Assembly: GCF_003967355.1 (NCBI RefSeq)
Contig: NZ_BIFH01000038.1
Span: 1,249-65,248, forward strand
DNA length: 64,000 nt
From: Embleya hyalina
Lineage (GTDB): Bacteria > Actinomycetota > Actinomycetes > Streptomycetales > Streptomycetaceae
Reading direction: 5' to 3'
Below, one piece after another: positions 35,305 to 42,473 of this stretch (position 1 is the first letter of the stretch; the number at the start of each line of letters is the position of its first letter). A model generated the notes under the pieces. It was not told where the DNA came from. It saw only the letters and a program-made list of their open reading frames with translations, and searched no databases. Both the position numbers and the translations under genes were made by a program.

Positions 35305-35507
35305 CCATCGACGACGAACCCACGCGTGTGTGCCGTGTAGTGATCAACGACGAGGACCAATACTCGGTCTGGGCCGCCGACCGCGACATCCCGGCCGGCT
35401 GGCGAGCCGAAGGCTTCACCGGCCCCCGCGCGGACTGCCTGGCCCACATCGACAAGGTCTGGACCGACATGCGCCCCCGCAGCATCCGCAACCTCACGGA
35501 CGCCTGA
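35301..35507 (+). CDS. MbtH-like NRPS chaperone
   Basis: A 68-residue MbtH-family protein that binds adenylation domains and supports their folding and activity. The signature is clear: NDEDQYSVWAADRDIPAGW, then CLAHIDKVWTDMRPRSIR. It overlaps the last NRPS gene by four bases (ATGA) with GGAGAAGG upstream, so it is made with the synthetases. It is the last gene of the operon, before a strong terminator. Confidence 0.97.
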   Translation: MTIDDEPTRVCRVVINDEDQYSVWAADRDIPAGWRAEGFTGPRADCLAHIDKVWTDMRPRSIRNLTDA

Positions 35508-35515
35508 CCCGACAC

Positions 35516-35543
35516 GGTGGTGGGCCCGGTCGGGCCCACCACC
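35516..35543. terminator. Terminator after the NRPS operon
   Basis: GGTGGTGGGCCCG (35516-35528) and CGGGCCCACCACC (35531-35543) form a 13-bp perfect stem with a 2-base gap between arms. It serves the convergent mbtH and Uma2 genes. Confidence 0.85.
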
Positions 35544-35552
35544 GGCGGGCGG

Positions 35553-36137
35553 TCAGCGGACCGTGTCCACAAGCGGATCGGTGTCGAGGGTGAGGTCGAC
35601 CGGTGCGGGGAGGTGCACACGCTTGCCGAAGGATCGCGCGATGACAGCGGTGTATCGGCCGTCTTCCGGCTCGCTGTGCACGATCGCCTCGCAACGGTCG
35701 CGGTCGATCAGGAGATACAGCGGAATTCCGGTCTCGGCGTAGGCGCGAGGCTTCTCCTCCCGATCCCACTTGTCCGTGTCCCCATCGAACGAGGTCACTT
35801 CCACGACCATGAGTACCGCGGTCGGGTCGCTCCACTCGCCTTGGCCGAGGAAGGTGCCCTCCGGGGCGAGCGTGGCATCGGGTCGGGCCCGGCCGTTTCG
35901 GTATTGCTCGACCCGGAGACCTTGCTCGATGTAGAGCGAGAGTTCCGACCGAAGACGCGCGAACAATTTCACCAGCCACACGATGATCTCGCCGTGATCA
36001 CCATCGGGCATCGCCTTTACCCCCACTTTGCCGCCGATCAGTTCCAGCCAGAGATCGTCGGGGTTCTCACGGGTGTGCTCGACCATGCGCTCGAACTGTT
36101 CGACCGACATGGCTGCACGTTCGGTCACCGCGGACAT
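35553..36137 (-). CDS. Uma2 family (DUF820) putative restriction endonuclease
   Basis: A 194-residue protein of the Uma2 family, which has a PD-(D/E)XK nuclease fold and is very abundant in Streptomyces and cyanobacteria. Visible elements are ELIGGKVGVKAM, ARPDATLAPEG (the PD), and VVEVTSFDGDTDKWDREEKP, where E-V and the following Lys residues complete the catalytic set. The ATG at 36137 has GGAGG about six bases upstream and is preferred over the open extension to 36188. These proteins are usually solitary and their biological role is not established. Confidence 0.85.
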   Translation of the reverse strand: MSAVTERAAMSVEQFERMVEHTRENPDDLWLELIGGKVGVKAMPDGDHGEIIVWLVKLFARLRSELSLYIEQGLRVEQYRNGRARPDATLAPEGTFLGQGEWSDPTAVLMVVEVTSFDGDTDKWDREEKPRAYAETGIPLYLLIDRDRCEAIVHSEPEDGRYTAVIARSFGKRVHLPAPVDLTLDTDPLVDTVR

Positions 36138-36306
36138 CGGTGGCCTCCGTTCCTGTGGCTCGCGTCGCGTCATCCGCCCATGATTCACCGCCGACGGTCC
36201 ATGAGGCCGTCAACCGGGCCGATGTGCTGTCGTCGGGTCGAACCGTACGCAGGGATCTCGGAGTCGGGGCGAGAACTCGGGTGGTTCCCCCGAACGGGTG
36301 ATCGGC

Positions 36307-37494
36307 TCAGGGTGTCGCCGCCGGTTCCGGGGTGGCGGCCTGGTGGTGGGCGTATGTGCTGACGGCTATGCCGAGGGCCGTGATGATCGCGGCCAAGAGG
36401 TAGACGGCGCGTAGGCCCGGGCCGTTGTCGGCGGTGTGGCCGCCGAGCCAGGCGCCCAGGGCGGCGGCCAGTTGGTAGGCGGAGGCGTTGACGGCCATGG
36501 CGAGGGTGGGGGCGGAGGCGGCGGTGGTCAGGACGCGGGTCTGCATGCCGGGGATCACCGCGAAGCCGAGGGCGCCGATGACGAAGACCAGGATCGCGGT
36601 GGGCACGCGGCTGCCGGCGGTCGCCCACATGAGGACCAGGGTCGCGGCGAGCGCGGTCAACAGGCCGATCTGGGTGCGCATCGGCGCGCGGTCGGCGAGC
36701 CGCCCGCCGACGACGTTGCCCACCGCCGCGCCGACGCCGTACGTCAGCAGCAGGAACGGTACGGATCCCTCCGCGAAGTGCGCGACGTCGGTGAGCAGCG
36801 GGGCGAAGTAGGTGAAGACGGCGAGCAGGCCGGCGTTGGCGACGGCGGTGACGGCGATCGCCCACCGTACGTCCCGGTCGCGGAACACGCGCAGTTCGGC
36901 GACCGCCGAGCCGGCCGACGCGGCACCGCGTACGTCCGGAACCAGGCGCCACACCAGGGCCAGGCCCAGCGCGCAGCAGGCCGCGATGGCGACGAACGTG
37001 GCCCGCCAGCCGAACGCGTTGCCGATCAGCGTGCCCAGCGGCGCGCCCAGGATCATCGACAGGTTCATCCCGAAGACCAGCGTGGACACCGTGGACGCCT
37101 GCCTGCCCGGTGCGGCCGTGGACGCGGCGATCACGATCGCGTTGGCGAAGAACGTGGCGGTGACCAGCGAGGTGACGATGCGCGCCGCGAACAGGACGGG
37201 ATAGGTCGGGGCGAGCGCCGAGGCCAGGTTCCCGACCACCACGATCGCGAGCAGGACGGTGATCAGCGGCTTGCGCCGCGCCCGAGCGGTGAGCGCGGTC
37301 AGTATCGGACCGCCGACGATCATGCCGATGGCGTACGCGGTCACCAGCAGCCCGGCGGCCGAGATCGACACGTGCATGTCGTCGGCGACATCGGGCAGGA
37401 TGCCGGCGATCACGAACTCGCCGGTGGTGACGCCGAAGACGCACACCATGAGGGCCGCTACGGCGGGTGGGACGTCGGGTCGTATCGAGCGCAT
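36307..37494 (-). CDS. MFS transporter, DHA1/AraJ-like exporter
   Basis: A 395-residue, twelve-segment major facilitator protein. It opens with FGVTTGEFVIAGILPDVADD, the typical start of sugar-efflux/chloramphenicol-resistance-like exporters, and has a loop 2-3 element (TALTARARRKPLIT). GGGGAAG lies upstream of the ATG at 37494. It is downstream of and parallel to a TetR gene, and near-identical operator boxes lie upstream of both genes, so it should be induced when that repressor binds its ligand. Confidence 0.88.
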   Translation of the reverse strand: MRSIRPDVPPAVAALMVCVFGVTTGEFVIAGILPDVADDMHVSISAAGLLVTAYAIGMIVGGPILTALTARARRKPLITVLLAIVVVGNLASALAPTYPVLFAARIVTSLVTATFFANAIVIAASTAAPGRQASTVSTLVFGMNLSMILGAPLGTLIGNAFGWRATFVAIAACCALGLALVWRLVPDVRGAASAGSAVAELRVFRDRDVRWAIAVTAVANAGLLAVFTYFAPLLTDVAHFAEGSVPFLLLTYGVGAAVGNVVGGRLADRAPMRTQIGLLTALAATLVLMWATAGSRVPTAILVFVIGALGFAVIPGMQTRVLTTAASAPTLAMAVNASAYQLAAALGAWLGGHTADNGPGLRAVYLLAAIITALGIAVSTYAHHQAATPEPAATP

Positions 37495-37529
37495 CTTGCT
37501 TCCCCGGGGTGAGTATGCGGTGATTATTT

Positions 37530-37548
37530 TTTACTGAGCAGTACAGAA
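37530..37548 (-). promoter_or_regulatory. TetR operator copy 1, upstream of MFS gene
   Basis: Read on the minus strand, TTCTGTACTGCTCAGTAAA. It contains the inverted repeat TACTG-AG-CAGTA (37532-37543, plus-strand reading) and matches the box at 38215-38233 in 15 of 19 positions. It is 36 bases before the exporter ATG, in the most AT-rich stretch nearby. Confidence 0.72.
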
Positions 37549-37615
37549 AATGGGCATGCCGAGGCGACGCCGGGTCCTCCGGGCTCCGGATCGCCCGACG
37601 CCCCCTCGCTCCCGC

Positions 37616-38197
37616 CTACAGTGCCGCCAGCGCCCCCTCCACGACATCGAGGAGTGCGTCACGGTCGTCGGTGACCTTCGCGAGCGTGCGCAGGCCGTAG
37701 TACGTGCTCTGGAACGTCCGGGCCACCTGGAGCGCGGGCCGGTCGCCGGTCAACTCGCCCGTGGCCCGGCCGATCGTGATCAGGTGGCAGAGGGCCTGCT
37801 CCAGGTCGACGAATTGTCGGTGCACCAGGTCCGCGACCATTCCGCCGCGCCCGCTCGGTTCGGTCGCGGCGTTGAGGGCCAGGCACCCGCGCCGGCCGGG
37901 GTCGGCGAGGTCGAGGTCGATCATCCCCAGCAGCAGGTCCCGCAGTCGTTCCCGGACCGAGCCGCCCGGGTCGGCCAACATCGCCACCTGCGCCTGGGCC
38001 AGGGTGCTCCCGTAGCGGCGCACGGCCTCCTCGTACAGCCGGTGTTTGCTGCCGAACGCGTTGTAGAGGCTGCCCCGGCCGAGTCCCGTGCGGGTGCACA
38101 GATCCTGGGTGGTGGTCGCCTCGTAGCCCTTCTCCCAGAACACCGCCATGGCGGCGTCGATCACGGCTTGGTCGTCGAACTCGCGCGGCCTGCTCAT
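37616..38197 (-). CDS. TetR/AcrR-family repressor
   Basis: A 193-residue TetR regulator. The N-terminal helix-turn-helix is SRPREFDDQAVIDAAMAVFW with TTQDLCTRTGLGRGSLYNAF and the usual SKHRLYEEAV after it. The C-terminal ligand domain contains RRGCLALNAATE, a feature of the AcrR/TetR_C subfamily that controls drug exporters. The ATG at 38197 is chosen over the open extension to 38236, which runs through the operator. It sits upstream of the exporter and should repress both itself and the exporter. Confidence 0.87.
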   Translation of the reverse strand: MSRPREFDDQAVIDAAMAVFWEKGYEATTTQDLCTRTGLGRGSLYNAFGSKHRLYEEAVRRYGSTLAQAQVAMLADPGGSVRERLRDLLLGMIDLDLADPGRRGCLALNAATEPSGRGGMVADLVHRQFVDLEQALCHLITIGRATGELTGDRPALQVARTFQSTYYGLRTLAKVTDDRDALLDVVEGALAAL

Positions 38198-38214
38198 GAG
38201 CGGAAGCCAACCAG

Positions 38215-38233
38215 TTCTGTACACATCAGTCAA
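38215..38233 (+). promoter_or_regulatory. TetR operator copy 2, upstream of the TetR gene
   Basis: TTCTGTACACATCAGTCAA, 15 of 19 positions identical to the box before the exporter. It overlaps the last codon and stop of the LodB-like gene (38226-38228), so the regulatory site is embedded in the end of a coding region. Confidence 0.68.
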
Positions 38234-39371
38234 CAACGGCCGGCGGGGTGGTTCGTGCGTGGCGGCGGCGCCAGAAGGGGTGGTCGGGCCAGCGTCGTTC
38301 GGCGGTGTAGGCGTCGTGGTGGTTGCGGTGGTAGGCGGAGAGCACGGAGGTGATGCGATCCCGGTACACGGCGAGGGCGTTCGGGTGGCCGGACAGGCTC
38401 GCGTCGAGTGCCTCGGCGGCGGTCAGGCCGGTGTACAGGGCGGTGAGGATGCCCTGGGAGGAGAGTGGGTCGAAGGCCGCGGCGGCGTCGCCGACCGCGA
38501 TCCAGCCGTCGCCGAAGACCCGGTCCAGGTGCGCGCTGTGGGCGGGGGCGCGGCGCGGGGCCGGGTCGCGGGGGAAGGGGACGGCGGCCACCCGGGCGGC
38601 GGTGTGGGTGGTTTCGGCGAGGTGGGCGCGGAAGGCGACGTCCCGGCCGGGACCGAGAGTCGGCGCGTCCGCGTCGGTGAAGTAGGCGAGGAGGAGTCGG
38701 TCGCCGGGCACGAGGGCGGTGTACCACCAGCCGTCGGGGGCCGATTCGACCAGGGTGCTCGCGTCGGTATACGAGGCGGGGACGTCCGGCAGGGTCAGGT
38801 GCAGCGCGATCAGCGCGTCCCGGGTCCGGCGGTGGGCGCCGCCGACGCCGGTCGCGATGCTCGCGCGACGGCCCGTCGCGTCCACGAGCCGGTCGCAGAC
38901 CGCGACTTCGTGCCGATCGCCGCGGCGCAGTGGTACCGCCCATCTGCCGTCGGGACGCCGCGTCGGCACGCCGACCCGGGTGTGTTCGGCGACCTCCGCG
39001 CCCGCCGCCCGGGCGCCCTCGCGCAGCCGTGCGTCGAACAGGGCGCGATCCAGATGCCGGCCGGATCCGTACGGGTCGACGATGCTCGACACCGTGGCCG
39101 GGTGCGCCGAACCCCACGCGGACACCGTGGCGTGGCACGGCAGGTGGCCCGGCCCCGGTACGTGCTCGGCCACGCCCAGGTCGGCCAACAACCGCCCCGC
39201 GGCCGCCGGCAGCGCCTCGCCGATCGCCGGCGGCCCGGAACCCGCGTCGGCGAGCAGGACCGAACGACCGGCCCGAGCCAGGGTGATCGCGGCCGAGGCG
39301 CCGGCGGGACCGCCGCCCGCCACGATCACCTCGTGGCGCCGACGGACGGGCGGCGCCCCGGCCCCGGTCAC
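38226..39371 (-). CDS. lodB: LodB-like FAD-dependent oxidoreductase
   Basis: A 381-residue flavoprotein of the tryptophan-halogenase-like family. The dinucleotide motif is VIVAGGGPAGASAAITLARA at the N-terminus and the FAD ribityl motif is WIAVGDAAAAFDPLSSQGIL. LodB proteins are needed to build the cysteine tryptophylquinone cofactor in the partner oxidase. Its GTG start at 39371 overlaps the stop of the oxidase gene (GTGA), so the two are translationally coupled, which is the arrangement of known lodAB pairs. No halogenase lysine motif is obvious. Confidence 0.88.
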   Translation of the reverse strand: MTGAGAPPVRRRHEVIVAGGGPAGASAAITLARAGRSVLLADAGSGPPAIGEALPAAAGRLLADLGVAEHVPGPGHLPCHATVSAWGSAHPATVSSIVDPYGSGRHLDRALFDARLREGARAAGAEVAEHTRVGVPTRRPDGRWAVPLRRGDRHEVAVCDRLVDATGRRASIATGVGGAHRRTRDALIALHLTLPDVPASYTDASTLVESAPDGWWYTALVPGDRLLLAYFTDADAPTLGPGRDVAFRAHLAETTHTAARVAAVPFPRDPAPRRAPAHSAHLDRVFGDGWIAVGDAAAAFDPLSSQGILTALYTGLTAAEALDASLSGHPNALAVYRDRITSVLSAYHRNHHDAYTAERRWPDHPFWRRRHARTTPPAVVD

Positions 39372-41344
39372 GGGGTGTCCAGGTAGGGGTCGATGTTGTC
39401 GACGTAGCCCACCGTTACCTCCGCCGCGTCGTGCCCGGTCGCCTCGACCGCGACCGCGGTCGCCGTCTCGACCGCCGTCCGCGCCGGGACGTGCACGTTC
39501 ACCAGGTTGTTGGTGTCGGCGGCCTGATCGAAGGGCGGCTCCGGCCTCGATTCGACCCCCATCACCTTCGGGAAACGGCCGTCGCCGACGGTGTAGGGGC
39601 GGGTCTCGACGATGCCGAGCTTGTACCAGCCGTCCACCATCTGCCGGCGCTGCTCCTGCGGGGTGCTCCCGGTCAGGCCGCGCAGCCACACCGCGCGGTG
39701 CGCGAAGGCGGCCTCGCGGTCCGCCGAGCCGTCGCCGTCCGGGCGGTTGACCGTCTCGTAGTCGCTGTGCTTCAGCACATGGTTCGGCACGCGCGCCGGC
39801 CAGAACGAGGGCACGTACGGGTCGTAGCGCGGCCCGAGCCCGGCCTGCGACTCGTACCCGGCCCGACACCCGGCGGTGTCCGTCTGCCACGGCACCGCCA
39901 TCCACCGGCTCAGGTCGCCCGGGCCCTGCGCGTGCAACGGCCCGTCGGCGGCCAGTGCCTTGTCCGGGGTCAGGGTGTCGCCGTAGTCGGGATCGGGCGC
40001 ACCCTCGGCACGCGGCAGGATCCGGAACGGCTCGGCGAACATCGACGCGTGCCGGATCGGCCAGGTCACCTCGATCCCGGGATGGAACGCGTCGGCCACG
40101 CAGAAGTCCAGTGCGGCCCGATCCAACAACCCGGGCTGCGCGGCCGGCGGCGCGTCCTCCACCTTCGCGGGGTACCCCGGGAACGGCGCCGGATCGAACT
40201 CGCCCCGCGACCACGCGAGCAGCAGCCGGTCCTGGGTCGGGGACAACGTCATGTGCTGCCGCACCGTGCGCGGCACACTCGCCATGCCGTCCCCGTACAA
40301 CCACGGCCACGGCATCGGCGACTTGTCGTCGCGGCCGTGGTCGCGCAGCGCCGTGTACACCTGCCGGCGCAGCTCACGATGCCTGGTCGCCGGACTCCCG
40401 AGCCGGGCCAGGTTGTCCGGATCGAGGAAGTGGTCCGGACCGGCCCAGCCGAACCGCGCGGCGAACCCCGCGTTGACCCACTGGAGTTCGCAGAACCGGC
40501 GCAGGATCGGCTCGATGTGCTCACCGAAGGAGACCCGGGTCGGGAACGGCAGTTGCCCCGTCGAGACGAACACGTCGAAGAGCAGGTCGTACAGGGTCCG
40601 CAGGGTGCGTACCTCGGGCGCGAAGTTCGGCGGCGCGACCACCACCCACGCCGGATCCACCGGGATCGGCACGCCGTCGAGGGTGACCGTGGCGGTGACC
40701 GGCCCGTCGCAGATGTCGTCGTACCAACCGTCGTTGTTGGTCACCGAGTCCAGTGGCGTGTGGTCGGGGGAGCCGGAGGTGCCGTGCCCGCCGAGCACCA
40801 CCAACCGGCCCGCCTCGTCGGCGCGCATCTCGCCCAAGGGCACGTCGACCCGGCCGAGGAATCGGCCGCCGGTGAACGGCACGGTCGCGCCGCTCGCCGC
40901 GTCGAGGGTCTTGCGGCCGGGGTCGATCACCAACGAACCCCGGTCGGCGACAGCGGGGTTGCGCCGCACCGACGGCTTGGCCGCCGGGTCGCGGGAGTCG
41001 GGGATGTCCAGCGGCAGATGGAACCGGTACCAGCCGGCCTTGCGATTGGCCACGTGCACGCCCCAGGTGATCCCGGTGCCCGGGTCGGCGGTGGTCACCT
41101 CGCGCACCACCCGGCCGTCGGCGGTGAGGCCGTACAGGCGGAACCGGGCCGCCTGCCGCTTGATCGCGCCGTCGGGGTCCTTGTACGAACCCGCCGGGGA
41201 CACCGGCGGGTTCGGGGTCTCGGGCCCGTGGAACCAGCCGTCGGGGCGCGTGCTGTTGCCCACGCGCGCGATGCCGATGGCCGGGTGGATCCGCAGCCGG
41301 ACGATCGCATCTCCCGACCTGCCGCTGCCGTTGCGGTCGCTCAC
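39368..41344 (-). CDS. lodA: LodA/GoxA-family CTQ-dependent amino acid oxidase
   Basis: A 658-residue quinoprotein oxidase. Family members deaminate amino acids (the epsilon amine of Lys, or Gly) with oxygen and release hydrogen peroxide. It opens with RIHPAIGIARVGNSTRPDGW, the conserved LodA start. The likely cofactor residues are Cys415 (DFCVADAFHPG) and Trp486 (MAVPWQTDTAGC), 71 residues apart, similar to the spacing in LodA. FHPGIEVTWP is a strong family signature. The GTG at 41344 has GGGAG five bases upstream; the frame is open to 41647 but the extra 101 residues are low complexity. No signal peptide is seen. The substrate cannot be read from sequence. Confidence 0.9.
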   Translation of the reverse strand: MSDRNGSGRSGDAIVRLRIHPAIGIARVGNSTRPDGWFHGPETPNPPVSPAGSYKDPDGAIKRQAARFRLYGLTADGRVVREVTTADPGTGITWGVHVANRKAGWYRFHLPLDIPDSRDPAAKPSVRRNPAVADRGSLVIDPGRKTLDAASGATVPFTGGRFLGRVDVPLGEMRADEAGRLVVLGGHGTSGSPDHTPLDSVTNNDGWYDDICDGPVTATVTLDGVPIPVDPAWVVVAPPNFAPEVRTLRTLYDLLFDVFVSTGQLPFPTRVSFGEHIEPILRRFCELQWVNAGFAARFGWAGPDHFLDPDNLARLGSPATRHRELRRQVYTALRDHGRDDKSPMPWPWLYGDGMASVPRTVRQHMTLSPTQDRLLLAWSRGEFDPAPFPGYPAKVEDAPPAAQPGLLDRAALDFCVADAFHPGIEVTWPIRHASMFAEPFRILPRAEGAPDPDYGDTLTPDKALAADGPLHAQGPGDLSRWMAVPWQTDTAGCRAGYESQAGLGPRYDPYVPSFWPARVPNHVLKHSDYETVNRPDGDGSADREAAFAHRAVWLRGLTGSTPQEQRRQMVDGWYKLGIVETRPYTVGDGRFPKVMGVESRPEPPFDQAADTNNLVNVHVPARTAVETATAVAVEATGHDAAEVTVGYVDNIDPYLDTP

Positions 41345-41755
41345 AACACTCCCGTCGCCGTCGTGCGTCCTCGTCGCCGGGACGAACCCGCCCACGGGGG
41401 TCGGCCGCTCGCCACGACGCGCGACGCCTGTCCCCGTCGCGCGCGCTCCTACACGCTCGCCAACCGCGTATCCCCGGCGCAAGGCCCAGTCGGGTGACAA
41501 ACCGGGGAATCGCCACGACCCCGCCCGGCGACGGGCCGCCGGTGACGGGGTGAGCAACGGCACGACGGCGCACCGGTGTAGCCGGTCGTGGGCGGTGACC
41601 GTCGGGTCGCCGCGAGTCGGTCGGTGGGATCGGATCAGGTGACCCACCGGTCGACCACCAACGCGGTCCCGAGAGTGCCCCGATCCGGTAGCCGCCCCGG
41701 AACCGGTGCCCCCGCCCGGACGCGGGCGGGGGTGCGGGCCGGCGGGCGGCGCGCG
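41345..41755. other. Gap upstream of lodA
   Basis: About 410 bases. It contains an open but unconvincing extension of lodA up to 41647, the likely lodA promoter, and the hairpin at 41709-41732. I see no separate gene. Confidence 0.45.
41709..41732 (-). terminator. Terminator after the ACT-domain gene
   Basis: CCCCCGCCCG (41709-41718) pairs perfectly with CGGGCGGGGG (41723-41732) around a 4-base loop, 24 bases past the ACT gene stop on the minus strand. Confidence 0.7.
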
Positions 41756-42076
41756 TCAGTCGGCCGACAGGCGGGTCACCTCGGTGACCTCCACCAGGCG
41801 GCGCAGTCTCGCCTCGACCCGGGCGGCGTCGCGCGGATGCACGCTCACCTCCACCGTGGCCGCGCCGAGGTCGGTCGAGGTGTAGGTCAGCCGGTGGACG
41901 CCGTGGTTGTTGAGCACGGTGGCCACCCGGGCCAGCGAGCCCCGGTGATGGCGCATGCGCGCCACGAGATGGGCGATCTCCGGGTCCGCGGTTCGGGACC
42001 GGTCGGGTGGGCCGAGCGGTCGGGCGGGTGGTACGTACCGAGCGACATCGAGGACCTGGGCGCCGTCGTCAACCAT
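41756..42076 (-). CDS. Stand-alone ACT-domain protein, IlvM/IlvN-like
   Basis: A 106-residue protein whose C-terminal 70 residues form one ACT domain: VARMRHHRGSLARVATVLNN, then HGVHRLTYTSTDLGAATVEVS and a final VEVTEVTRL strand. The order and the start of the domain resemble the regulatory subunit of acetolactate synthase (compare E. coli IlvM, RVVRHRG...LVDVAHV). The N-terminal 35 residues are not conserved. No catalytic ilv gene is adjacent. The start at 42076 has AGGAG upstream. An attenuator-like RNA structure and an Ile-containing leader peptide precede the gene, which suggests control by branched-chain amino acid supply. Confidence 0.75.
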   Translation of the reverse strand: MVDDGAQVLDVARYVPPARPLGPPDRSRTADPEIAHLVARMRHHRGSLARVATVLNNHGVHRLTYTSTDLGAATVEVSVHPRDAARVEARLRRLVEVTEVTRLSAD

Positions 42077-42143
42077 GGGTCGCTGTGCTCCTGTCGTGGG
42101 GGTGGGTGCGCGGTTTCGATGCGAACCGTCGGAGAAAACAGAA

Positions 42144-42170
42144 AGACCCCTCGCGAAGCGCGAGAGGTCT
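42144..42170 (-). terminator. Attenuator terminator upstream of the ACT gene
   Basis: On the minus strand AGACCTCTCGCG pairs with CGCGAGGGGTCT (12 positions, one mismatch) around a 3-base loop, followed by a T-rich tail (TTCTGTTTTC). This is an intrinsic terminator placed 68 bases before the ACT gene and downstream of a leader peptide, the layout of a ribosome-mediated attenuator. Confidence 0.82.
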
Positions 42171-42208
42171 GCGTGCGGACGGTGGGCCGCAGGGAATGGT
42201 CGTCCTGC

Positions 42209-42256
42209 TCAGCCCGGTGTCGGCACGCTGTCGGTAATAATCGTCCGACGCCGCAT
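42209..42256 (-). CDS. Candidate attenuation leader peptide
   Basis: A 15-residue peptide MRRRTIITDSVPTPG. It carries tandem ATT-ATT isoleucine codons, rare in this GC-rich genome, followed by Thr, and ends 39 bases before the terminator hairpin at 42144-42170. Stalling at the Ile codons when charged tRNA-Ile is low would favour read-through. The peptide recalls the short Arg-rich leaders with Ile/Leu/Val codons that precede ilv genes in actinobacteria. I see no obvious ribosome binding site, so it may start near the transcript's 5' end. Confidence 0.6.
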   Translation of the reverse strand: MRRRTIITDSVPTPG

Positions 42257-42366
42257 GACATCGAAGTTCGCACACCCGCCACGCGCCGTCCAACGCGTCT
42301 CATGATGCGGATGGCGGCCCGTGCCGGGGCCGGCGCACGCGCCCGGCGCCCGATGCGCGTGCCGAA

Positions 42367-42432
42367 GGCACCCGGACGATCGGGTCGTCGGATCGGGTGG
42401 TGATCCGACGACCGGTCGATCGCCCGGGTGCC
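42367..42432 (-). terminator. Large hairpin after the racemase operon
   Basis: A 66-base near-perfect foldback. The inner 12-bp stem is 42383-42394 with 42402-42413 (7-base loop). CGATCG arms at 42377-42382 and 42417-42422 and an outer 9-bp stem GGCACCCGG/CCGGGTGCC (42367-42375, 42424-42432) extend it with a 3-base bulge and one mismatch. It lies 42 bases beyond the last gene of the leftward operon and is its probable terminator. Confidence 0.8.
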
Positions 42433-42473
42433 GCGGGTCGTTCAGCGCGAGCTCGGCGAGAGCTCCCGTCGTC

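Noticed and set aside
41345-41647. N-terminal extension of LodA
   Set aside because: Low-complexity residues absent from the family; a good ribosome binding site supports the GTG at 41344.
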